Shown in pieces: positions 8,554 to 17,195 of a stretch of 64,000 nucleotides of DNA (positions within the stretch are counted from its first letter, which is position 1; each line of letters starts with the position of its first letter). Source of the DNA: Streptomyces halstedii (GTDB taxonomy: Bacteria > Actinomycetota > Actinomycetes > Streptomycetales > Streptomycetaceae); contig JOAZ01000004.1 of the NCBI GenBank assembly GCA_000720535.1, forward strand, positions 186,001-250,000, given 5' to 3'. Made by a program: the position numbers and the translations under genes. The notes beneath the pieces are model-generated. The model ran no database searches. It saw nothing but the letters and a program-made list of their open reading frames with translations, and was not told where the DNA came from.

Positions 8554-9203
8554 ACGGCAGCGGGAGCGGCAGGGGCCGCAGGATCGTCCTCTGGCGGCAC
8601 GGCCAGACGGCATGGAACCTGGAACGCCGTTTCCAGGGTTCCACCGACATCGACCTCACCGGGACGGGCGTCGGCCAGGCCCGCAGGGCCGCCCGGCTGC
8701 TCGCCTCGCTGAGGCCGGACGCCATCGTCGCCTCCGACCTGAGGCGGGCCGCGGACACGGCGGCCGAGCTCGCCGCGGTCACCGGCCTCGCGGTCGTCCA
8801 CGACTCCGCCCTGCGTGAGACGTACGCGGGCGCCTGGCAGGGGCTCACGCACGAGGAGATCGCCGAGCAGTACGGCGGGCAGTACGCCGCCTGGAAGCGC
8901 GGCGAGCCCATCCGCAGGGGCGGCGGCGAGCTGGAGACCGAGGTCGCCGACCGGGCCGCCCCGGTGGTTCTGGAGCACGCCGGCGCGCTGCCCGACGCCG
9001 GGACGCTGGTCGTGGTGAGTCACGGCGGCACCATCCGGACCACCATCGGCCGTCTGCTCGGCCTCGAAGCGCACCACTGGGAAGGCCTCGGCGGCCTCTC
9101 CAACTGCTGCTGGTCCGTGCTCGGCGAGGGCGCGCGAGGCTGGCGCCTGCTGGAGCACAACGCCGGGACCCTGCCCGAACCGGTCCTCGGCGACGACGAC
9201 TAG
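8550..9203 (+). CDS. Histidine phosphatase family protein, CTG start
   Basis: 217-residue member of the phosphoglycerate mutase-like phosphatases. The catalytic motif is 'LWRHGQTAWN' (R-H-G), followed by 'GSTDIDLTGTG', the acid-base region 'LRETYAGAWQGLT' and the second His in 'VVVSHGGTIR'. The only start upstream of the R-H-G motif in this frame is CTG 8550: a TGA at 8541-8543 closes the frame, and there is no ATG, GTG or TTG before the active site. GGAAGG lies 9 nt before it, and CTG overlaps the rsfS stop as CTGA, a variant of the usual ATGA coupling. The substrate is unknown. Confidence 0.88.
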   Translation: MNGSGSGRGRRIVLWRHGQTAWNLERRFQGSTDIDLTGTGVGQARRAARLLASLRPDAIVASDLRRAADTAAELAAVTGLAVVHDSALRETYAGAWQGLTHEEIAEQYGGQYAAWKRGEPIRRGGGELETEVADRAAPVVLEHAGALPDAGTLVVVSHGGTIRTTIGRLLGLEAHHWEGLGGLSNCCWSVLGEGARGWRLLEHNAGTLPEPVLGDDD

Positions 9204-9319
9204 CGGGTGCCCGCGGGCCGCTCCCGGGCGGCAGGGGCCGGATTTCACTTTCCGGCAGGTCACAGGCTAAAGTTCTTCTTGTTCGCAGCGCGGAAACGCA
9301 GGGAAACACAGCGGACAGC

Positions 9320-9392
9320 GGGGCTATAGCTCAGTTGGTAGAGCGCCTGCATGGCATGCAGGAGGTCAGGAGTTCAATTCTCCTTAGCTCCA
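9320..9392 (+). tRNA. tRNA-Ala (anticodon GGC), copy 1
   Basis: A 73-nt cloverleaf: acceptor arms GGGGCTA/TAGCTCC with one G-U pair, D-arm 'GCTCAGTTGGTAGAGC', anticodon stem CCTGC/GCAGG with loop ATGGCAT giving GGC, T-arm 'AGGAGTTCAATTCTCCT' and discriminator A. The 3' CCA is not encoded. A likely -10 (TAAAGT at 9268-9273) lies about 50 nt upstream. It is identical to the gene at 10199. Confidence 0.97.
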
Positions 9393-9399
9393 CAGTCAG

Positions 9400-9431
9400 G
9401 ATCCCGTCCCCGGCAGGGGGCGGGATCTTTT
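9400..9431 (+). terminator. Terminator of tRNA-Ala copy 1
   Basis: Stem GATCCCGTCCCC (9400-9411) with GGGGGCGGGATC (9416-9427), loop GGCA, then TTTT: a classical intrinsic terminator with one internal T-G pair. Confidence 0.85.
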
Positions 9432-9474
9432 GGTACGCGTGTGGCTTCCGCCGGCGCGGTACACGCTGCCAACG

Positions 9475-9533
9475 CCTGAGGGCTGTCCCGTGATCCGTCG
9501 TGCGCCCGCCAGGATTACGGGACAGCCCTCAGG
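9475..9533. repeat. Long palindromic element between the tRNA genes
   Basis: A 17-bp perfect inverted repeat (9475-9491 with 9517-9533, core GGGCTGTCCCGT) that extends to 22 bp with one G-T pair, loop about 15 nt. It lies after the tRNA terminator and is not needed to end that transcript. Its ends resemble inverted repeats I associate with dispersed Streptomyces elements, so a miniature transposon relic or a structured RNA are both possible. The rest of 9393-9782 shows no convincing gene. Confidence 0.6.
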
Positions 9534-9782
9534 GGTCCGGTTCCCGGCCGTTCTTCACGACAAAGGTGGTCACCGGTCCTCGGCGGGCTGACCCGCTCGC
9601 GGGGTCATGGCAGAATCGGAGCGCCGGAGGGGCGACGGACCGATCGGGAGGGAGCGCGATGCCTGCGAGCCGCGTACGGGTCCCTGACCTGCCCCTCGCC
9701 CCCACGACATCACCGGGCTCGGCCGCCCTGCCGGAGGACTCCTCCGCGTGTACGGCCCGCGGCCGCTCCCGGGGCTGACCGG

Positions 9783-10016
9783 ATGGGTGCACACAGGCGG
9801 AAGTGCGACTGGTGCGGCAGCGGTACGCCCATCGTCAGGGACATGGACCCCGTCAATACGCGGTACCAGTACTGGTGCGAGGAGTGCGCGCGGGCGCTGA
9901 TCATAAAAGGCGACCCCATCGAGACCTACCGGGAGCTGGAGGGGGAGCCCATCTACGGCAGGCTCCTGGAGGAGCACTGCACCCTCAAGCGCTTCTACTC
10001 CTTCGCCACGGCCTGA
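9783..10016 (+). CDS. Small zinc-ribbon-like protein
   Basis: 77 residues from ATG 9783. Two cysteine pairs (C-D-W-C near residue 8 and C-E-E-C near residue 32) suggest one bound zinc. The second half is acidic and aromatic ('YRELEGEPIYGRLLEEHCTL', ending 'FYSFATA'). I recall such a conserved small protein in this chromosomal position in Streptomyces but know of no function. It is isolated between two tRNA genes. A Shine-Dalgarno sequence is not obvious. A tandem array of about 14-bp units begins at its stop codon. Confidence 0.75.
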   Translation: MGAHRRKCDWCGSGTPIVRDMDPVNTRYQYWCEECARALIIKGDPIETYRELEGEPIYGRLLEEHCTLKRFYSFATA

Positions 10017-10085
10017 GGCGGGGGGCCTGAGACGGACGGGCCGAGGCGGGCGGCTTGAGGCGGGGGGCTTGAGGCTGACGGGGCC
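10014..10085. repeat. About five 14-bp tandem units starting at a stop codon
   Basis: Units begin at 10014, 10028, 10043, 10056 and 10070 with consensus TGAGGCGGGGGGCY. The first TGA is the stop codon of the 77-residue gene. Unit length drifts between 13 and 16 nt. Confidence 0.7.
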
Positions 10086-10133
10086 GACGGGAGCTTCGGG
10101 CGGTGGTGGATCCGGGCGGAACGGAATCGATTT

Positions 10134-10161
10134 TTGATGCACCGGGTGGACCGTGTAATGT
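10134..10161 (+). promoter_or_regulatory. Promoter of tRNA-Ala copy 2
   Basis: TTGATG (10134-10139) and TAATGT (10156-10161) with a 16-bp spacer, in a locally A/T-richer stretch 38 nt before the tRNA. This is a good match to a housekeeping-type promoter. Confidence 0.6.
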
Positions 10162-10198
10162 TCTCGATGTCGCCGGGGGAACCGGGTGGCAAAAGCGA

Positions 10199-10271
10199 GG
10201 GGCTATAGCTCAGTTGGTAGAGCGCCTGCATGGCATGCAGGAGGTCAGGAGTTCAATTCTCCTTAGCTCCA
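10199..10271 (+). tRNA. tRNA-Ala (anticodon GGC), copy 2
   Basis: Identical over all 73 nt to the copy at 9320, with unrelated flanks immediately outside the mature sequence (upstream 'AAAAGCGA', downstream 'CAGTGAAG'). Loop ATGGCAT gives anticodon GGC. The second copy probably supports demand for GCC codons, which dominate alanine coding here. Confidence 0.97.
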
Positions 10272-10278
10272 CAGTGAA

Positions 10279-10311
10279 GAAGCGGGTCATCCGAATCGGG
10301 TGGCCCGCTTC
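10279..10311 (+). terminator. Terminator of tRNA-Ala copy 2
   Basis: Stem GAAGCGGG (10279-10286) with CCCGCTTC (10304-10311); a nested CCG/CGG pair lengthens it. There is no T-run. Confidence 0.65.
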
Positions 10312-10453
10312 CTGCTGTCGTGACCCGCACCTCGGCGTCACGCCCCGCTCCCCGCCCTGTGCGCCGTTCCCTGTCGTGGTGGACCGGTTCGGCCCGTGGG
10401 GGAGGCGGGCCGGGCGGCTCGGATATCGCGGACGCCGCTCCGGGCCCGTGCGG

Positions 10454-10459
10454 TACCCT
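10454..10459 (+). promoter_or_regulatory. -10 hexamer for the leuS leader peptide
   Basis: TACCCT lies 6 nt before the leader-peptide ATG, the same arrangement as at proA. The leader mRNA would start at the ATG. Confidence 0.5.
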
Positions 10460-10465
10460 GGCGCC

Positions 10466-10504
10466 ATGCGTGCCGTACGCCTTCTGCTTAGCGAGCCGCG
10501 CTGA
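10466..10504 (+). CDS. leuS leader peptide MRAVRLLLSEPR
   Basis: A 12-codon ORF with three leucine codons in a row (CTT CTG CTT at 10481-10489), placed between a promoter and an intrinsic terminator upstream of leucyl-tRNA synthetase. Ribosome pausing at these codons when charged leucyl-tRNA is scarce would alter folding of the following RNA. Earlier comparative work on actinobacteria, as I recall it, predicted attenuators ahead of leuS in some Streptomyces, so this fits an expected class. The peptide is probably only a sensor, with no later function. Confidence 0.75.
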   Translation: MRAVRLLLSEPR

Positions 10505-10548
10505 CGACTACCGACCGGTGAGAACGCCTGGTCGGACTCGGCGCGGCG

Positions 10549-10573
10549 TCCCCTCCTGTGCGAGGGGATTTTT
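10549..10573 (+). terminator. Attenuator terminator ahead of leuS
   Basis: Stem TCCCCTC/GAGGGGA with a 6-nt loop followed by TTTTT (10569-10573). T-runs are rare in this G+C-rich genome, so this is a strong intrinsic terminator. It lies 82 nt before leuS and 45 nt after the leader peptide. Upstream segments 10495-10501 and 10541-10547, and 10511-10516 and 10530-10535, can pair with each other and may form the alternative structure. Confidence 0.8.
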
Positions 10574-10579
10574 CGTTTC

Positions 10580-10621
10580 CGTAGACGTGTGTCCGTAGAC
10601 GTGTGTCCGTGGACGTGGGTG
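10580..10621. repeat. Three 14-bp tandem units in the leuS leader
   Basis: CGTAGACGTGTGTC at 10580-10593 and 10594-10607 (identical) and CGTGGACGTGGGTG at 10608-10621. They lie between the attenuator and the leuS start, in the part transcribed only on read-through. Confidence 0.85.
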
Positions 10622-10654
10622 CCGGCAGATGACGATCGATGGAGCTTGAGGATC

Positions 10655-13522
<2,868 letters not shown>

Positions 13523-13565
13523 CGGCGCTTTCCGGCCGCCGAACGGCAGGCCAGGGCTTTCCCCT

Positions 13566-13608
13566 ACGGGCAGGTTGGGGGTTCCGCAGGAACCCTCGGC
13601 CTGCCCGT
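13566..13608 (+). terminator. leuS terminator
   Basis: A 20-bp stem (13566-13585 with 13589-13608) with three G-T pairs and a 3-nt loop, starting ACGGGCAGG and ending CCTGCCCGT. A short T-containing stretch follows. Confidence 0.8.
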
Positions 13609-13667
13609 TCCGTTTACGGTAGAAGGGCGACCGCACACCGGCAGCCGCAGATACCCGAGGGGCGTTC

Positions 13668-14426
13668 ATGGAAGCCGCGATCCTGATCCTGACGCTGCTG
13701 TTCGTCGCGTTCGTGGTGCTCGCGGTGTACGCGGGGGTCAAGGCGGTGCGGGCCGCCAAGCGCGGTGTGGACCGCACGATCACCCAGGCCCGCCGCTCCG
13801 TGGAGGACACCACGCTGCGGGCCAAGAGCTACGGGCAGCCGGGTGTGCAGGGGGAGCTCGCACAGCTGCGGCTCAGCCTGCGGACCTCGATGCGGGCCAC
13901 CCAGGACGCGCTGAACGCCGGGGTCGCCGAGGACGCCTCCCTGCGTGAGTCGCTGGAGCTCTTCGAGCGGCTGAGCGTGCACGGGCGGGAGCTGGACGAC
14001 GACCTCAGGCGTCTGGAGCGCGAGCCGGACCGGGCGACCGTCGCCACGCTGCTGCCGGGGCTGAAGGAGCGCACGGGGCGGATCACGCACTCGGCGGAGT
14101 CGCTGCGCTGGGCGGCGCGTGACCGGGCGCGGCGGTTCGCCGACGACGACCTCGCCGCGCTGAACGCCGAGATCGATGTGGAAGCGGGAGCCCTGCGGCA
14201 CTGGACGACGACGGACGGGACGGGCGGGGACGCCGGTGGTCCTTCCAGGGGCGAGGCGGCGGGTCCCGCCACGAGCGGCGCGGCCGGTCCCACGGTGGGT
14301 GGCGCCGGGCCGGGCCGGAGCGGCCCGGCCGGCACAGACACGCCACAGGCGCTGACGCCGCCGGACCCCCGGCGGACCGGTGGGTACCCCTGGCAGAAGA
14401 CGGCCAGGCCGGAGACCACGAACTGA
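13668..14426 (+). CDS. Membrane-anchored coiled-coil-like hypothetical protein
   Basis: 252 residues from ATG 13668 with GAGGGGC upstream. An N-terminal membrane helix ('ILILTLLFVAFVVLAVYAGV') is followed by a long, charged, helix-forming cytosolic part with heptad-like Leu/Ala spacing ('ELAQLRLSLRTSMRATQDAL', 'LLPGLKERTGRITH'). The Gly/Pro/Ala-rich tail ends 'GGYPWQKTARPETTN'. The architecture suggests a scaffold at the membrane, but no family is recognised. It stands alone between leuS and the DegV gene. Confidence 0.78.
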   Translation: MEAAILILTLLFVAFVVLAVYAGVKAVRAAKRGVDRTITQARRSVEDTTLRAKSYGQPGVQGELAQLRLSLRTSMRATQDALNAGVAEDASLRESLELFERLSVHGRELDDDLRRLEREPDRATVATLLPGLKERTGRITHSAESLRWAARDRARRFADDDLAALNAEIDVEAGALRHWTTTDGTGGDAGGPSRGEAAGPATSGAAGPTVGGAGPGRSGPAGTDTPQALTPPDPRRTGGYPWQKTARPETTN

Positions 14427-14541
14427 CACCGGCCGGCCCGGTCCGGACCGGCGGGCCCCGGACCGGACCTTGGACCGGCCGGGTACGTTCCGGAACGTGT
14501 GGCGCGGCGGGCCCGGCCTGCCCCGCCCCCGGCCCGGAGGG

Positions 14542-14547
14542 TAATCT
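14542..14547 (+). promoter_or_regulatory. -10 hexamer for leaderless degV-type gene
   Basis: TAATCT lies 7 nt before ATG 14555; there is no Shine-Dalgarno sequence next to the start. Confidence 0.55.
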
Positions 14548-14554
14548 CCGGCTC

Positions 14555-15400
14555 ATGTCCCGCCATGTCGCGATCGTCACCGATTCCACGGCCTACCTGC
14601 CGCCTCAGACGATGGAACGGCACGGCATCACCGCTGTGCCCCTCACCGTCGTCCTCGGCGACCAGGCCTACGAGGAGGGCACGGAGATCTCGGCCCGGTC
14701 GCTGGCTCTGGCACTGCGGAAACGCCACTCCGTGACCACGTCCCGGCCCAGTCCCGAGGTCTTCGCCGCCGCCTACCGCACCGCGGCCGAGGCGGGAGCG
14801 TCCGGCATCGTCTCCCTGCACCTGTCCGCGGAGATCTCGGGTACGTACGACGCGGCGTGCCTCGCCGCGAAGGACGCGCCGGTCCCGGTGCGCGTCGTCG
14901 ACACGGGGATGGTCGCCATGGCGCTGGGCTTCTGCGCGCTGGCCGCCGTGGAGGCCGTCGAACAGGGCGGCGGACCGGACGACGCGGTCGCCGCCGCGGA
15001 GAAGCGGGCCGAGGGCACCTCCGCCTACTTCTACGTGGACACACTCGACTACCTGCGCCGGGGCGGCCGCATAGGCACCGCACAGGCCTTGCTGGGGTCC
15101 GCCCTCGCCGTGAAGCCGCTGCTGCAACTGGACGGCGGGCGCATCGAGCTGCTGGAGAAGGTGCGGACGGCCTCCAAGGCCATCGCGCGCCTGGAGGAGA
15201 TCGTGGTCGAGCGGGCCGGGAGCGGAGCGGTGGACATCGCGGTGCATCATCTGTCGGCACCGGACCGCGCGGACGGGCTCGCCGAGCGCTTGCGCGAGCG
15301 GGTACCGGGTCTGGCGGACCTGCATGTGAGCGAGGTGGGCGCGGTGATCGGCGCGCACACCGGGCCGGGGCTGGTGGGCGCGGTCGTGTCACCGCGCTGA
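14555..15400 (+). CDS. DegV-family fatty-acid-binding protein
   Basis: 281 residues, the normal DegV/FakB length. Two-domain DegV fold: an N-terminal part starting 'VAIVTDSTAYLPP', the fatty-acid-binding Thr-Ser in 'VTTSRPSPEVF', 'ISGTYDAACLAA', and the C-terminal 'DTLDYLRRGGRIG' and 'IGAHTGPGLVGAV'. FakB proteins present fatty acids to the kinase FakA for phosphorylation; no FakA-like gene is nearby, so the partner is elsewhere or absent. A -10-like TAATCT 7 nt before the ATG suggests a leaderless mRNA. Confidence 0.93.
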   Translation: MSRHVAIVTDSTAYLPPQTMERHGITAVPLTVVLGDQAYEEGTEISARSLALALRKRHSVTTSRPSPEVFAAAYRTAAEAGASGIVSLHLSAEISGTYDAACLAAKDAPVPVRVVDTGMVAMALGFCALAAVEAVEQGGGPDDAVAAAEKRAEGTSAYFYVDTLDYLRRGGRIGTAQALLGSALAVKPLLQLDGGRIELLEKVRTASKAIARLEEIVVERAGSGAVDIAVHHLSAPDRADGLAERLRERVPGLADLHVSEVGAVIGAHTGPGLVGAVVSPR

Positions 15401-15490
15401 GAGCTCACCCCCACGAGTGGCGGGATTATCCACAACCAGCTGGTTATCCACCGGAATTGGCGCAGCTCAGCGCATTTCCGCAGGAGTGTC

Positions 15491-15496
15491 TAGCGT
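15491..15496 (+). promoter_or_regulatory. -10 hexamer for comEA-comEC
   Basis: TAGCGT lies 7 nt before ATG 15504, and a locally A/T-richer stretch (15420-15480) precedes it. This supports a leaderless start for the com operon. Confidence 0.45.
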
Positions 15497-15503
15497 CGGC
15501 GGC

Positions 15504-17195
15504 ATGACTCTCCGAACACTCCATGTATCCCGTCGTGTCGTCGCGGTCGTGAGCCCGGTCGGCGGCACCGCCGACCGGCCGGCTCGGCCTCAGGGCCGGC
15601 GCCTGCCGGATCCGGCGGCCCGCGCGCGGCCGGGGCCGGGTGTCGCTCCCGGCGGCGGGGCGGGCACGGGGCCCGGCGGCCGGCATGCCCGTCGACGCCG
15701 TCCGGCGCGCGCGCCGGACGCGGCGGCTTCACGGCTGCGCGCGGACGCACTGATGGCCGGGCTCCGCGCCGTCGGGGGATCGGACGCGGCGGTGGGTCCG
15801 GCGGCGCGGCCGGGCGGGGGCGATCCTGCCGCGGGCCCAGCCGGGGAGCCCTTGGTGGAGCCCTTGAGGGGGCCGTCCGCGTCTGGGAGGCCGTCCGCAC
15901 CTGGGAGATCGCCCGCGTCCGTGAGGCCGCCTGCGCACGTGGGGCCGCTGAGGGGCGTGCCACTGCCTGCGGGGGCGGAGGCGGGGGCGGCCGCCGGTGC
16001 GGGGGCCGGGGCGCGTAGGGGTGGGGGTGTGGACGTCGGGGGTGTCGGAGGTGGTGCCCGTGCGGACCTGGGTGCGGGAGCCGTGCCGGGGGTGGGCGGC
16101 CGAGCGGAAACGGGGGCACGGCAGGGGGCAGGAGGCGCGTCCGGTAGGGCGCGCGTTCCGGAGCTACGGGGAGAGCGCCCGGTCCCTTCATGGGCCTCCG
16201 CGGCGACATCCCTACCGAGGAGCGGCCCCGTTCCTGCCGGTGCCGAGGCCAGCTCCTATGCCCCTGCCCCTGCCCCTGCCCCTGCCGGTGCCGGTGCCAG
16301 TGCCCATGTTCACGCCGGCGCCGAGGCCAGTGCCCATGCCCCCGCCGGTGCCGGGCCTCGTCCCGGGACGGGGCTCAAGGCGGCTGAGCCGAGGGGGTCT
16401 GCCGGGCGGCGGCCGGTGTCTGGGCCCGAGATCCTGCCCACGGTGCCACCGCCACGACCGCGATGGTGGCGGTCGGTGGGCCCCGCCCTGCGCGACCGGT
16501 TACCGCTGTGGCTTCAGCTCCGATGCTCTCTGGAGCCGAAATCGCTGGCCGCGCTCGCCGTCGTCCTGGTCGGGGCGGCCGTCCTCGCCGGGGCGCACTT
16601 CTGGTCGGCCCGCCCTCAGACCGTGAGTGCCCCTGAGCGCGTGCGGGGGGCGGCCGCCGAAGCCCTGGTGCCCGCCATGGACTCCGGCGTCTCCGGTTCC
16701 CCCGGTTCCGGCCCCGGGGCGGCCGGAGGGGCCCCGGCCGTGGGTTCGGGCGGCCAGATCGTCGTCGATGTGAGTGGCAAGGTGCGCAGCCCCGGTATCC
16801 AGCGGCTGCCGTCGGGCTCACGGGTCGCCGACGCCCTGAGCGCCGCCGGGGGAGTGCGCAAGGGCGCCGACCTGACCGGGCTCAACCGGGCACGCGTCCT
16901 GATGGACGGCGAGCAGGTCGTCGTCGGCCTGCCAGGCGTGCAGCCCGCACCGGGCGGAACAGCGGGCGGCGGCCTCACGGGGACCGGTCAGGCGGGTCCT
17001 GCGGCGCCGCTGAGCCTGAACACCGCCACCCCCGAACAACTGGAGACCCTGCCCGGTGTCGGTCCGGTGCTCGCCCAGCACATCGTCGACTACCGCACCG
17101 AACACGGGGGTTACCGCTCCGTCGACGAACTGCGTGAGGTCAGCGGTATCGGTGACCGCCGGTTCGCGGACCTGCGCCCTCTGGTCGCGCCGTGA
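15504..17195 (+). CDS. comEA: ComEA-type DNA-binding protein with a large low-complexity arm
   Basis: 563 residues from ATG 15504; most ComEA proteins are much shorter. Order: an Ala/Gly/Pro/Arg-rich arm (about 1-330), a membrane helix (about 345-366, 'LAALAVVLVGAAVLAGAHFW'), a SLBB-type domain (about 418-480, 'VVDVSGKVRSPGIQRLPSG') and a double helix-hairpin-helix domain (503-563, 'NTATPEQLETLPGVGPVLAQ', 'VSGIGDRRFADL'). The HhH part should bind incoming DNA outside the membrane and feed ComEC. The arm includes hexanucleotide repeats near 16261-16284. Leu codon TTA at 16500-16502 predicts dependence on the bldA tRNA. comEC overlaps by 4 nt. Confidence 0.88.
   Translation: MTLRTLHVSRRVVAVVSPVGGTADRPARPQGRRLPDPAARARPGPGVAPGGGAGTGPGGRHARRRRPARAPDAAASRLRADALMAGLRAVGGSDAAVGPAARPGGGDPAAGPAGEPLVEPLRGPSASGRPSAPGRSPASVRPPAHVGPLRGVPLPAGAEAGAAAGAGAGARRGGGVDVGGVGGGARADLGAGAVPGVGGRAETGARQGAGGASGRARVPELRGERPVPSWASAATSLPRSGPVPAGAEASSYAPAPAPAPAGAGASAHVHAGAEASAHAPAGAGPRPGTGLKAAEPRGSAGRRPVSGPEILPTVPPPRPRWWRSVGPALRDRLPLWLQLRCSLEPKSLAALAVVLVGAAVLAGAHFWSARPQTVSAPERVRGAAAEALVPAMDSGVSGSPGSGPGAAGGAPAVGSGGQIVVDVSGKVRSPGIQRLPSGSRVADALSAAGGVRKGADLTGLNRARVLMDGEQVVVGLPGVQPAPGGTAGGGLTGTGQAGPAAPLSLNTATPEQLETLPGVGPVLAQHIVDYRTEHGGYRSVDELREVSGIGDRRFADLRPLVAP

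Noticed and set aside
9500-9778. 92-codon open frame between the tRNA genes
   Set aside because: Overlaps the palindrome, has unusual amino-acid content and no Shine-Dalgarno sequence.
9320-10271. Integrated element between tRNA genes
   Set aside because: No integrase, no att-type fragment beyond the intact tRNA copies, and only one small gene between.
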